Shown here: positions 29,659-39,313 of the stretch, piece after piece
How the letters are laid out: every line of letters starts with the position of its first letter
How positions within the stretch are numbered: position 1 is the stretch's first letter
Source of the DNA: UBA7396 sp047637875
GTDB lineage: Bacteria; Patescibacteriota; Gracilibacteria; BD1-5; UBA6164
Length of the DNA stretch: 40,628 bases
Direction of reading: 5' to 3'
Assembly (NCBI GenBank): GCA_047637875.1
Contig: JBLJBH010000030.1
Location: 1 to 40,628 of the forward strand
The notes under the pieces: generated by a model
The model's input: the letters and a program-made list of their open reading frames with translations, nothing else
What the model was told of the DNA's origin: nothing
Databases searched by the model: none
Translations under genes and position numbers: made by a program

Positions 29659-30009
29659 ATGGAAACTTTAGTAGAAGTAAATAAAAAAGAACAAAATTGA
29701 ATTTTTATTTTTGAATTTTCATGAGAATTAGATGAAACTAATGCTGATAAAACATTTACAGCAATTTATGGTGATATAGGTGATTTTGCTTGAAAAAAAA
29801 TCATTTTCAATTTAGCTAATTTAAAATATCTTAATTCTAAATCTATTTGATATATTGCTGATATTTATTCAAATGTTGAAGAAAATGAATGACAAATGTA
29901 TATTTCAAATTGTGATGAAGGGGTAAAAGACGTTTTAGAACTTGTATGAATTACAACTATTATCCCAACTGTAGATACAGTTAATCAAGCTATTGAAGCT
30001 TTAAGTTAA
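29659..30009 (+). CDS. STAS-domain protein, anti-anti-sigma factor-like (116 aa)
   Basis: METLVEVNKKEQNGIFIFEF, GELDETNADK and NLANLKYLNSKSIGYIADI (the position of the phosphorylatable serine in SpoIIAA/RsbV relatives, near 64) fit a single STAS domain. In known systems such proteins are switched by a serine kinase and free a sigma factor or regulate partners. No kinase or alternative sigma factor is adjacent. It is monocistronic, with its own promoter and terminator. Confidence 0.78.
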
Positions 30010-30035
30010 AAAAGAGTTTAAAAACTCTTTTTTTT
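30006..30035 (+). terminator. Terminator of the STAS gene
   Basis: AAAAAAGAGTTT / AAACTCTTTTTT stem with a T tail, starting at the TAA stop. Confidence 0.85.
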
Positions 30036-30054
30036 AAAATTATTTTTATAATTT

Positions 30055-30088
30055 TAAAAAATCTCAACGAGAAATCGTTGAGATTTTT
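30055..30088. terminator. Second terminator, facing the minus-strand operon
   Basis: A stem of about 14 bp (AAAATCTCAACGA / TCGTTGAGATTTT) with a GAAA tetraloop in the plus strand and T runs on both sides. About 75 bases after the TAG of the minus-strand operon; that 75-base gap holds no gene that I can see. Confidence 0.75.
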
Positions 30089-30162
30089 CATTTTCTATTG
30101 GAGAGCTCTGCTGAATGAAGTAAGAATAATTTTAGCTCATCATAAAGGATATATCAATATTC

Positions 30163-30564
30163 CTAAACTTTAGTTTTTCATAATATTTTTCCAACTATTC
30201 TTTTCATAATAGAAATAATCGGAAATTTATTTTCAAAACTTTCTGGTTCTTTTGCCCAAGATGGAATATGCTCTCACAAAAATACTAGTTTAGGATATTT
30301 TTTGACAATATTTTCAACCAACTCTTGAACTACATCATCTTGCTCTTCATTATCTATTATTTTTACAGTATCTCTATATCTTTCTAATTCTGATTTTAAA
30401 TGAAATTTAAATTCATTTATATCATCAAAAGTAGATTGTTTTCAAAAATACTCTGAAACAAGAACATCATTATCCAATAATAATTTATTAACATCTTCAA
30501 ATTTTGAAAGATGTTTTTTTGACCGGTCATCTATTTTTTGACTTATTTCTTCTGGAGTAGCCAT
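30163..30564 (-). CDS. Unknown cytoplasmic protein, third gene of an operon (133 aa)
   Basis: Not recognised. Charged and helical (MATPEEISQKIDDRSKKHL, FHLKSELERYRD, DVVQELVENIVKK), ending in a basic stretch (IMKRIVGKILGKTKV). Stop is TAG. No signal peptide or membrane helix. Ten bases after the 385-aa gene and clearly part of the same transcript. Confidence 0.65.
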
Positions 30565-30574
30565 AATAATTAAT

Positions 30575-31732
30575 TTATGATATAAAATTTTTAGCTGGTT
30601 TTCATTCTGGTATTAATATGTAATATGCATCTTTTAATTCTTTATTTAATATATTTTTAAACTCTTTTTGATACAGTCATAATTCATCACTATCAACTAT
30701 AACTCATACTTTATTTACCAATCTTTCTATATTATATCTTGCTTGATTTCTTATTGCTTTATTCATTCAAGGTATAGTATCCTTATGGTCAATAATATAT
30801 TGAGTCATACTTTTTAGTATTTTTATTGACTCAGATATATTTTTACTATTACTCATTAATTTTTCTACAGTAAGAATATCATTAAAATTCTCTGTTTTAT
30901 TTATAAATTCTCAAAATAATTCTCCTTTTTGAACCAAATATTTTCATCTTTCTCTTCATAAATCAAGTGAACTTACACTCTTTAAAGTTTTTTCTCAAAG
31001 AAGTCACTCTAGTTTAAATATTTTTAGAAATTTTCAAACTCAAATTGTTCAAATTAAAATTGGTATTCAAGTTTCTGGTATATATTTTCATACTTCAGCT
31101 GTAAATCAAGAATTAGTTGAATTTTTCCGCATTATTTCTACATCTTTCCAAACTTCTTTTGCTTCACTTTTCAATCCATTAATAAGTAATTCCATAAATT
31201 GAATGGGATTTTTAGCAATTTCTAATATACCATTTACAATTGCTTTCCATTCATCTGGAGAAACTAAAGTTTTTAACTGTTTTTCTAATTCATTTATAGT
31301 AATTTCAATTCCTTTTTGAACTCAATCATAAAGAGTATTTAATCAATCCATAACTCAACTATCAACCTTTTTATCAGTGAGTACTTCTCATTCTCTAGTT
31401 TTTAAAGTATTTAAATCCTTTAATAATGAGTTTGATAACTGCATATATTCTGTAGTAGTTAAAGTATCTTTTTTTATAGCTGAAAAATGTTTTAAAATTA
31501 AATTATCATAAGATTGTTTTATCTCTGGATTAACAAAGTTATTTCTATGAAATGAACCAACTTTGAAATCGACTCACCTTACAAAATCTGATGTTTTTGG
31601 TTCAGATTTTGGTATATTTCATTCACTTTTTTCTAATATTCATACTAGCTCTCTGGTGGTATCATTTAGGGCTAGTAATTCTCCTTGATTTGTATCAATC
31701 GAAGAAGTATAATTTTCTCAAAATTCTACCAT
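30575..31732 (-). CDS. Unknown protein with one hydrophobic segment, second gene of an operon (385 aa)
   Basis: Not recognised. Mostly alpha-helical and charged (e.g. TTTEYMQLSNSLLKDLNTLK, KQLKTLVSPDEWKAIVNG), with one hydrophobic glycine-rich stretch near residues 215-235 (IPETGIPILIGTIGVGKFL). Its ATG overlaps the end of the upstream gene by 7 bases, indicating translational coupling. Glycine is mostly TGA. No catalytic motif stands out. Confidence 0.65.
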
Positions 31733-32046
31733 ACTATATTTTGTGATTTTTTTTCTAATTCTAAATCATCAAGAAACCTTCTTTGAGCTTCTTCCATTTC
31801 CAATTTATTCTTTCTATCTGTTTCATTAATTTCTTTTAAACGCTCAAAATATTTTCCTAATATACGAATTAGTTGAGCTCTATCATATTTATCTATATTT
31901 TCAATATAATGTTGTTTTATAATATCAGGAATATCAGTTTTTTTGATAAGGTTTATCACTCTTTGCGTTATTTCTGGAGAATACAAATCTATTTCTCATT
32001 GATTTTGAGATATTGAATTTTCATTATGTTTTAATGTTTCAGCCAT
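31726..32046 (-). CDS. Unknown helical protein, first gene of an operon (106 aa)
   Basis: Not recognised. MAETLKHNENSISQNQ start, central YSPEITQRVINLIKKTDIP and a long charged C-terminal helix (FERLKEINETDRKNKLEMEE), probably coiled coil. Preceded by a near-consensus promoter. Overlaps the next gene by 7 bases; the TAG stop lies inside that overlap. The three-gene set has no recognisable member. Confidence 0.65.
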
Positions 32047-32073
32047 AATAATTATTTTAATTATATTTTGAGA

Positions 32074-32102
32074 ATTATAACATATATAATAAATAAATGC
32101 AA
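32074..32102 (-). promoter_or_regulatory. Near-consensus promoter of the unknown operon
   Basis: Minus strand TTGCAT (32102-32097), 17-base spacer, TATAAT (32079-32074) preceded by TGT (extended -10). One of the best promoters in the window. Confidence 0.7.
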
Positions 32103-32240
32103 AAAACACTACTTAAAATAAGCCTATTCTATACAATCATAAAGTATAATAATTTTTTATACTATTTTCTAGTAAAAAATAAACAGTATTAATTATAAAA
32201 GTGTGTAGTATAATACTTTACTATATAACTTTTTATAACT

Positions 32241-32418
32241 ATGGAAAATGAAAAAGAAATTTTTGAGTCTTTAAAAAAAGAAATTCTATCTCATATGTCA
32301 AGCCCTAATTTTTTTAGACACACAAGAATACACAAAAATAGTTAAATGTTATAAAGAGAAATTTAGATTAGCAAATTGGACTGGAGACATTTTTAATTTC
32401 GTATGAATCCTAAAGTAA
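32241..32418 (+). pseudogene. Frameshifted small gene of unknown function
   Basis: The frame from ATG 32241 stops at 32345 after 34 codons (MENEKEIFESLKKEILSHM...). A second frame continues from a run of seven T's near 32309 (LDTQEYTKIVKCYKEKF...FNFVGILK) to TAA at 32416-32418. One extra T in the run would join them into about 58 residues. A TATAAT box lies at 32209. It may be decay, a sequencing error in the homopolymer, or slippage. The product is not recognised. Confidence 0.45.
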
Positions 32419-32437
32419 TTATAAAGAAGAAATCAAA

Positions 32438-32953
32438 ATGAATAACGATATAAAAATTTCCATTGAAAAATCATTAAAAGATAATGAAAAGAAATTAAGT
32501 AAAATTGTTGATTTATTAATTGAGTGAAATATAGATAATAATCTATATGAAAAAAAGAAAGAAGAAATTCAAAAAGAAATAAACCTATATAGATGAAGAT
32601 TAAATGATTTAAATATAGAAAATGATAATAGTATTGAAAAAGTAGAGGAAATATTAAGTTTTATTTTATTAGCAAAAGAAAAGTTTAATAAATGAGACTT
32701 AAAAATGAAAAAAGCAATATTATCTAGTTTAGGTGAGAACTTTATATTATTAGATGGTTTTCTGACTCTGGATATACATTCTTGGTTACAACCTATAAAT
32801 AATAACTTAGCAGAAATAAAAAGAATTTATGGAGGGTTAGAACCATTCAAAAAAGGCATCAGTTCGCTGAGAACTGATGCCAAATCTTCTTTCATTTCAT
32901 TATGGAGCGAGGGACCAGGTTTGAACTGGCACACCCAAGGGTTGAAGCCTTAG
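32438..32953 (+). pseudogene. C-terminal remnant of a large serine recombinase
   Basis: The translated remnant (KLSKIVDLLIEGNIDNNLYE, IEKVEEILSFILLAKEKFN, KKAILSSLGENFILLDG) matches the coiled-coil and final domain of large serine recombinases (transposon or phage integrases). The catalytic resolvase domain and zinc ribbon are missing. After about residue 138 the frame runs into the terminator hairpin and then antisense through the tRNA gene, so the original C-terminus has been replaced. This looks like debris of an integrated element that ended at the tRNA-Gly(UCA) locus. The reading frame is open with TGA as glycine, but I do not expect a functional enzyme. Confidence 0.75.
32849..32881 (-). 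terminator. Terminator of the tRNA gene
   Basis: On the minus strand GGCATCAGTTC / GAACTGATGCC (11 bp, 5-base loop) followed by six T's, 22 bases after the tRNA CCA end. Confidence 0.88.
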
Positions 32954-32981
32954 TACACTCACTCTTTTATGTTACCCTCGC
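32903..32981 (-). tRNA. tRNA-Gly(UCA), reads UGA as glycine
   Basis: Folds as a cloverleaf: acceptor GCGAGGG / CCCTCGC, D stem ACAT / GTGT, anticodon stem TAAGG / CCTTG with loop CTTCAAC, 5-base variable loop, T arm GCCAG-TTCAAAC-CTGGT, discriminator U and an encoded CCA. The anticodon is UCA (32943-32945), which pairs with UGA. G1-C72, C2-G71, G3-C70, C35 and U73 are the known bacterial glycyl-tRNA synthetase identity elements; only C36 is replaced, by A. This matches the extra tRNA-Gly described for code-25 bacteria. The D loop lacks a standard GG pair, and two bases rather than one separate the D and anticodon stems. It has its own promoter and terminator. Confidence 0.92.
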
Positions 32982-33000
32982 AAGTGAAAAATGTGCTGGG

Positions 33001-33028
33001 ATTATATATAAAACTTTTTCTTAGTCAA
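33001..33028 (-). promoter_or_regulatory. Promoter of tRNA-Gly(UCA)
   Basis: Minus strand TTGACT (33028-33023), 16-base spacer, TATAAT (33006-33001), about 20 bases before the mature 5' end. A strong promoter, as expected for a tRNA whose codon is used in every protein. Confidence 0.75.
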
Positions 33029-33035
33029 ATTTTTT

Positions 33036-33506
33036 TTAGAACTTTTTTAAAATTCACATATATGCAAGCCCTATAGCATCAGCTGCATCATCTGGCTTAG
33101 GTATTTGTGAAAGTCAGAAAAATATTTTTATCGCATTTTGAAGTTGCAATTTATTTGCTTTTCAGTTTCCACAAATTGCTGATTTTAGTTCTAAAGGCGT
33201 ATATTCAAGTATTTCTATTCATCTTTTTGCAAATTCATATAAAATAACTCATCTAACTTGTGCTACATCAATTCAAGTTTTTAGATTTGTAGTAAAAAAA
33301 AGTTTTTCAATTACTACTCTATTTGGAGAATATTTTTTAATTAAAACTTCTAAATCATTTGAAATCTCCATAATTTTATCTTTCAAATCCATTTTTGGAG
33401 TTGTATGAATTACTCAATAATCAAGCAAGTTTTTTTGATTACCATTTTTCTCAACAATTGCATATCAAACTGTAGTAGTTCCAGGATCTATTCAAATAAC
33501 TATCAT
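33036..33506 (-). CDS. ruvC: Holliday junction resolvase RuvC (156 aa)
   Basis: Cuts four-way junctions with RuvAB. GIDPGTTTVGYAI at the start carries the first catalytic Asp (residue 7), VIEKLFFTTN near 64 the Glu, and the C-terminal PDDAADAIGLA near 137-147 the last acidic residues. Length is typical. Only 4 bases downstream of the SpoT-like HD gene, so co-transcribed. Confidence 0.93.
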
Positions 33507-33510
33507 TTTT

Positions 33511-34773
33511 TTATTTTAAAACTAAATTACTTCTTACATGTTCTTTAATTCACTCTATAAATCATCATGTATGATTATTTATAATCAAAAGTTCTAATTT
33601 ATCAATTTCTGATTTTATTAAATTATAAAAATCAGTTCACATAAGTTTATCAAACTCTTTTGATATCAATAAAAAATATTTTTTTGTTTCCCCAATTTTT
33701 CTTTTAGCTTTATGCGCATTTTTTTCATTGTAAACACTATAAATTTCTGTTGTTCTTAAATTATCGATTCTATCCCGAAATTTCACTTCTATTGCATCTA
33801 AAACTATTTGTTTTATTGTTTCTTTATCAATTTTAATTCATAAATTTGGACTTGCAACTAAACTAAGAGCATGATTATAAAACTTATTTAAACAATGAGT
33901 ATTTTCATCTATTTTTTCTTCATAATCAACTTTTTTATCACTTAACATATGTGAGAAATATTTTGCATTTCTTATATCTTTATATTTTTCATCAATTGTA
34001 TCATATAACTCTTCTACCCACCTCTCTTCAGGAGTTATACTTTCTGGATGGTAACTTTTTCTTTGAAGATACTCATCACTAATAAGTCATTTTGAGTTTA
34101 AAATTCAGCTTTCTTTTACTATATCAAACAATTCAAAATCCGTTTTACTTTCAATAAATAAAATTTCAGCTAATATTTCATCTTCTGCTAAATATTGAGG
34201 TAATTTATATTTAAATTTTAAATAACTTTCTTTTAATTTTTTTCAATTTTCTGTTGTAATTTTCTTTACTTGAGATAATTCAAGATTATTTAATTTTCTT
34301 GGAGTATTAATTTTTATAAAATTTTTTATTGGTTCTTTACTAATTAAAAGAGTTCAAAGAGCTATATGAGTTCAGAAAATACATCTTAATGTGTTAAAAT
34401 CAACATCTGTATCTTCAACCAAATCATGACAAATTGCTATTAAAGTTTTTTTAATTGATGAAACTCAAGAGTGAACAATAACATATTGCATAACTCTAAT
34501 CAAATGATCAAAATATCTTCAACCTGTATTTCTTTCAATATCTTGAAATTTATATTTGGATAATTCATAAGCACTTTTAAATGCTTGTAATGCTTTTGTA
34601 ATTCTTTCTTCTGATAAATTTGAATCTTTATAAATATATTCCCTAATCATTCTCCGAAATACCTGTATCTGTCTTTCTGGAGACCAACTTTTTATTTCAT
34701 TAAAATCTATAAAATCAGGATTAATTATAACCTTTTCACCAACGATTTTTGTTAAACTAGGGATATTTGACAT
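33511..34773 (-). CDS. SpoT/MESH1-like HD-domain hydrolase (420 aa)
   Basis: The HD domain follows the (p)ppGpp hydrolase pattern: YFDHLIRVMQYVI with His90, AICHDLVEDTDVD with His116-Asp117 and Glu120-Asp121, FGTHIALG, and later FRDRIDNLRTT near 305. No RelA synthetase motifs follow, so it looks like a hydrolase-only small alarmone enzyme extended by N- and C-terminal helical parts. Its intact HDxxED site contrasts with the altered HDVLDN of the Rel protein at 17163-19451. It may therefore supply alarmone breakdown; other nucleotide substrates are possible. Between rlmE (55 bases upstream) and ruvC. Confidence 0.75.
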
Positions 34774-34828
34774 ACTATTAATATAAAGTATAAGTTATTA
34801 TAGTATTTATTTTTTGTAAAAATCAAAT

Positions 34829-35509
34829 TTATTTTTTTCATAAACAAACAACATACTCTTCATGTGAACTATCACGACATGCCAAAGGTTTATAAGTTTT
34901 CATATCAACAAATCTTTTTTTTACTTGCATAACCAAGTCATTAAAATCTTCTCATTTAAAAACTTTCAAAATCATATTTCATCATTTCTTTAAAAATTTA
35001 TCACTAAATTCACAAATAGCTATATTAAGCTCAACTGATGCATATTGATCAACATCAAAAACTCCCGTAGTATTTGGAGCAATATCTGAAGTAATTATAT
35101 CAAAAATATGATTTTCAGGCATAAATTTATTTAGTTCTCAAACTAATTTTTCATAATCAAAAATATCGCATTCTATAGTTTTTACATTCGGATAGCCAAG
35201 TGATTCTATTTTTTTTAAATCTACTCAAATAATCAAATTATCTTTATTAACTATTGCTCTAATTGCTTGTAAAAAACTTCCAGGGGCTGCTCAGATATCA
35301 ATTACAGAAAAATCAGGTTTTATTAAATCAAACCTTTCTTGAATTTCTAAAAGTTTATAAACGCTGCGTGCTCTATAACCTGCCTTTTTTGCTTTTTGAA
35401 AATATTCATCTTGTACAACATAATTCCCTCTTTGTACTTTTTTCTTTCTATGAAATCATACTTTTTGTGGGGTTGATTGTCTATTTTGTATTCTATTTTT
35501 TTTTGCCAT
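34829..35509 (-). CDS. rlmE: 23S rRNA 2'-O-ribose methyltransferase RlmE (FtsJ-like, 226 aa)
   Basis: Methylates U2552 in the ribosomal A loop in the characterised enzymes. ARSVYKLLEI near 46 (catalytic Lys), SVIDIGAAPGSF near 68 (SAM motif I), TSDIAPN near 137 (Asp), KGGNMILKVFKG near 172 (Lys) and SSHEEYVVC near 215 (Glu) give the full K-D-K-E set. A basic Lys/Arg-rich N-terminal extension precedes the domain. Divergent from rpoD. Confidence 0.92.
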
Positions 35510-35591
35510 GTACTTTTTAAATTAAATAAATTTTTACACATTATAATATTAAATAAAATTTTACAATAATTTTTTTATTTTGTAAATAAAG

Positions 35592-35722
35592 TTGAATTTT
35601 ATTTTTTTTCAATACAATTAACTTTGTTATATTTACTAAAAAGTTAGTAAAATAAATGAAAAACAAAAAAAATAAATAAACTGTATTTTCTCCTTCATGT
35701 TTTAGAAGGTGTTTTTTTGTTT
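35592..35722 (+). promoter_or_regulatory. rpoD leader: promoter, inverted repeat, tiny ORF and hairpin
   Basis: In order: TTGAAT (35592) with TACAAT (35613) at 15-base spacing; a perfect 8-bp inverted repeat TTTACTAA / TTAGTAAA (35632-35651); a 7-codon ORF (MKNKKNK, 35656-35679); then CCTTC / GAAGG with seven T's behind it. An A-rich segment (35661-35671) can also pair with the T-run region (about 35712-35722). The layout resembles an attenuator, but each part could arise by chance in AT-rich DNA. Confidence 0.35.
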
Positions 35723-35759
35723 ATTTAAAACCAATTTTATTTTTTAACCCTTTTTATTT

Positions 35760-37097
35760 ATGTCAAAAAAATCAAAGCAAGAAAATGAAAGTATGATTGA
35801 AGAAATTAATCTAGATGAGGTGGACTTTGAAGAAGATATTGAAATTAAAGAACCAACAGAAGACGATTTATGGGATGAAGAAATTAGTATAGAAGATGAT
35901 TTTTCTTGAGGTGATACAAAAGAAAAATGACTTAAAAAAATGCCTGTTGATAGAAATGAAGATAAAAGAAGAGTATGAAAATGATTACAAAAATTTATTG
36001 ATATAGAAGTTCCTAAAGAAATGCTAGATGGAATGCCTGAAGAGGTTCAGGAACTTATGAGAAAATGAAAAAAAGAATGAAAAATCACTCAAGATGAAAT
36101 TATGTCAGCACTTCCTCAAGCTGAAGATGATATAGATTTACTTGATGAAATATATGTAAGATTTTTACAATTAAAAATTGAAATAGTTGATAATTTAGAT
36201 AAAGATAATTTATTTGATACAGAAAAAAAAGATACTGAAGAAGATGTTGAAAAAGCAACTATTTCTTTATCAGAAATCAGTGATGATAGTATTAGAATGT
36301 ATTTAAATGAAATCTGAAGAGTAAATTTATTAACAGCTGAAGAAGAAATAGATCTTTGAAGAAAGATAAAAAAATGAGACCAAGAAGCTAGAAAAAAACT
36401 AGCAGCTGCAAACTTAAGACTTGTAGTTTCAATTGCAAAAAAATATATGTGAAGATGACTTTGACTTCTTGATTTAATCCAAGAATGAAATGTAGGACTT
36501 TTTAGAGCTGTTGATAAATTTGATCCAGATAAATGATTTAAATTCTCAACTTATGCAACTTGGTGGATAAGACAATGAGTTACAAGAGCAATTGCAGATC
36601 AAGCAAGAACTATAAGAGTTCCAGTTCATATGATTGAAACAATTAACAAATTTACTCATACTTACAGAAGACTTACTCAAGAGTTAACTAGAGAACCTTT
36701 AATGGAAGAACTAGCGACAGAAATGGATATGGATATCAGAAAAGTAAGACAAATTATGAGAATTTCTCAAGATATTTTATCTTTAGATGCTCCTGTATGA
36801 ACTGAAGAAGATACTTCACTTTGAGATTTTATAGAAGATGACAAAAATCTTACTCCAGATAAAGAAACAAATATGACATTACTTAAAGAAAATCTTTATG
36901 AAATGCTTGATTTTTTAACTCCTAGAGAAAGAAAAATTATTATCATGAGATTTGGTCTTGACGGATGAGATATTCACACTTTAGAAGAAGTTTGAAAAGA
37001 GTTCTGAGTAACAAGAGAAAGAATTAGACAAATTGAAGCAAAAACTCTAGAAAAATTAAAAGACCATCCAAATGCAGATAGAATTAAGTTTTTCTAA
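35760..37097 (+). CDS. rpoD: Primary sigma factor RpoD (445 aa)
   Basis: Directs RNA polymerase to housekeeping promoters. An acidic N-terminal region (about 1-60) is followed by region 1.2 DDSIRMYLNEIGRVNLLTAE near 178, region 2 LRLVVSIAKKYMGRGLGLLD and GFKFSTYATWWIRQG near 262, region 3, and region 4 LTPRERKIIIMRFGLDG near 383, with a helix-turn-helix ending TRERIRQIEAKTLEKLK near 420. All domains are complete. Region 2 glycines are largely TGA. The intact -10 and -35 reading regions agree with the TTGxxx/TATAAT-like promoters seen across the window. Confidence 0.96.
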
Positions 37098-37100
37098 AAC

Positions 37101-37133
37101 AAAAAACATCCTGAAAATTCAGGATGTTTTTTT
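37101..37133 (+). terminator. Terminator of rpoD
   Basis: A 13-bp stem AAAACATCCTGAA / TTCAGGATGTTTT followed by T's, immediately after the stop. The minus-strand neighbour's stop codon begins in its T tail. Confidence 0.88.
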
Positions 37134-37431
37134 ATGCTGCTAAAGGATAATCTTCATCGTTTGCTGCATGATCTAATATTGATCTAAATTCTCTATTATA
37201 TCAAGAAAATAATGCTTCTACAGACAATCAAGTTTTTTGTAATTCAGATGAAACAACATCTTCGCTTCAAGGATTGTCTCATATAATTTTTTTAATTTTT
37301 TCTTCAAATTGTGCAAATAACTCTGGATCAATTCAAAGTCATTTTAAATTTTCTAAATTAGATTGTATTTCTGGATTTATATTTTGTTCTAAACTTTCAT
37401 TTAAAGTTTTACTTTCATTATTTTTAGACAT
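37132..37431 (-). CDS. Unknown acidic small protein (99 aa)
   Basis: Not recognised. MSKNNESKTLNESLEQNINP, then a helical core (PELFAQFEEKIKKIIGDNPG) and the end LDHAANDEDYPLAA. No membrane segment or signal. Convergent with rpoD and 24 bases after the 97-aa gene on the same strand, so likely the distal gene of a short operon with it. Confidence 0.65.
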
Positions 37432-37455
37432 TTTGTTTTTGTTTTAGTAAATAAA

Positions 37456-37749
37456 TTATAATATTTGTTTTAAATCATATATACTACTTGTTGTAGCATT
37501 TTTTATTCAAGAATTTCTTGCTTGTTTTATAGCTCTTTCTATATTTGAAATAGCTTTTCAAAGAAGTATTTCTTGATTTTCTATAAGTTCTTGTTTTATT
37601 TTTACAATTGCAAGAACCATTTTATCAAAATTTTTAAGTATGTTTTGCTTTTTTTCATCGCTAACTACCTCAAAAATTTGCCTTATCTCATACCTATCTT
37701 TATCAGAGAGTAGTTCATTTTGGAGTAATTTTTCTAAAATAACATTCAT
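37456..37749 (-). CDS. Unknown helical small protein (97 aa)
   Basis: Not recognised. Almost entirely predicted alpha-helix (MNVILEKLLQNELLSDKDRY, IFEVVSDEKKQNILKNF), with a C-terminal ARNSGIKNATTSS stretch. It lies downstream of the PilB/GspE ATPase on the same strand (76 bases), so a pilus-related role is possible but not shown. The start is the upstream of two nearby candidate ATGs. Confidence 0.65.
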
Positions 37750-37825
37750 TTTGTACTTTTAATTATAAATCTTACTTAAAAGACATTATATCAAATTTTA
37801 AAGAAAAATACAAATTTTTTTATTA

Positions 37826-39172
37826 TTAATTTCAAACTACACTCAAAACTTCCTCTAAAGATGTATCTCACATAACTACTTTTAATAATGCATCTTCTTT
37901 AATAGTCACCATACCATCTCAAATTGCTTGTATTTCAAGCTGTGTACGAGAAGCATTTTTTAAAAGTAATTCTTCTATCTTTTCATTCATTTCAAGAACT
38001 TCATATACTCAAAGTCTTCATTTGTATCAAGTTTTATTACAATGTTCACATCCTTCTTCACTTGATTTATAAATAGTTATTTCATCTTTATTTTTAATAT
38101 ACTTCCCTACTTTTCATATAATTAAGTCTTTTATTTTTTCGTCAGCATTTTGTTTAATTTTACAATGAGGACAAAGTTTTCTAACAAGTCTTTGAGAAAT
38201 AATCATTCTTAAACTTGAAGAAAGTAAAAGTGGGTCTACTCAAAGATTTACAAGTCTTGAAAGTGTGTGCACAGCTGAGTTTGTATGTAGTGTCGAGAAA
38301 ACTAGGTGTCAAGTTATTGAAGCTTCAACTGCCAATTTTGCTGTTTCTTCATCTCTTATTTCTCAAACCATTATAATATCTGGATCTTGTCTTAGAAGTG
38401 ACCTTAAACCTTCTGCAAAATTAAATCCTATGCTTGGATTTATTTGAGTATGATTTACTCAAGGAATTCTGTACTCAACTGGGTCTTCTAATGTTGAAAT
38501 ATTATTTTTTTCTGCATCAAATTGAGTTAAAAGTGAAAATAAAGTTGTTGATTTTCAGCTTCAAGTTGGTCAAACTGCCAAAATCATTCCATGACTATCT
38601 GATAAATGTTTTTTTATTTTCATCATATTGTATGGCAAAATTCATAGATTTTTAAGTTCTCCTGGTTTTTCCTCTTTTTTCAAAATTCTTATTACGCATT
38701 TTTCTCAATAAATATTTGGTAAAACTGAAACTCTCAAATCTATACTTTTCCCTCCAAATAAATTAAAGTTTATTTTTCCATCTTGTGGCAATCTTTGTTC
38801 ATCTATTCTTAAATAAGACATTATCTTAATTCTAGCAATTAATGAGCTTGATTTTTTTATATCTAAAGTTTTATAATTTATAAAATTTCCATCTATTCTT
38901 AATCTAATTCTTATTTCTTTATCATTTGGTTCTATATGAATATCTGAAGCTCATTTTTGAATTGATGTTAAAAATAAGTCATTTACAAATGAGATAATAT
39001 TTTCATCATCCTCTTTTTGAACTTGATTTATAGAAAGATGTGAACCTTTTAATCAAACTGATGAAGCATTTCAAACAGAAAATAAATCATCAACTGCATT
39101 TTGAGATGATTTTCAATTTTTATTTTCAGATTTTTTTGTTAAGTTTCAAAGTAAATCATTTATTTTAGACAT
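37826..39172 (-). CDS. pilB: Type IV pilus/type II secretion assembly ATPase, PilB/GspE family (448 aa)
   Basis: The hexameric ATPase that powers pilin polymerisation. ASDIHIEPND near 96, RLRIDG, Walker A GPTGSGKSTT near 202, the Asp box STLEDPVEY near 226, Walker B DIIMVGEIRDEETA near 265, a His box SITGHLVFSTLHTN near 281 and a zinc site CPHC/CEHC near 338-385. The N-terminal domain is shorter than in most PilB/GspE proteins, which reach 560 aa. Downstream of the partial pilin-like gene and in the same direction, so these belong to one pilus system. Confidence 0.93.
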
Positions 39173-39313
39173 GAGTCTTAAAATTAAAAACTAATCTGAA
39201 ATAATGATACCATATAAAAACTTGTTTTACAAAAAAATATTATTGACTTTTAGTTATTATATTTTCCAAACCAAGTCAATTGTCTTTTAAATATTATTTA
39301 TATTTAATTAATT

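Noticed and set aside
32903..32981. Reading the UCA tRNA as tRNA-Sec or as a mycoplasma-type tRNA-Trp(UCA).
   Set aside because: tRNA-Sec has a long acceptor/T arm and a long variable arm, both absent here. tRNA-Trp would carry a G73 discriminator, while this one has U73 and glycine acceptor-stem pairs, and aligned TGA positions are glycine.
35347..35541. Minus-strand 64-aa ORF upstream of and overlapping rlmE.
   Set aside because: It is in a different frame from rlmE, whose motifs fix the real frame starting at 35509.
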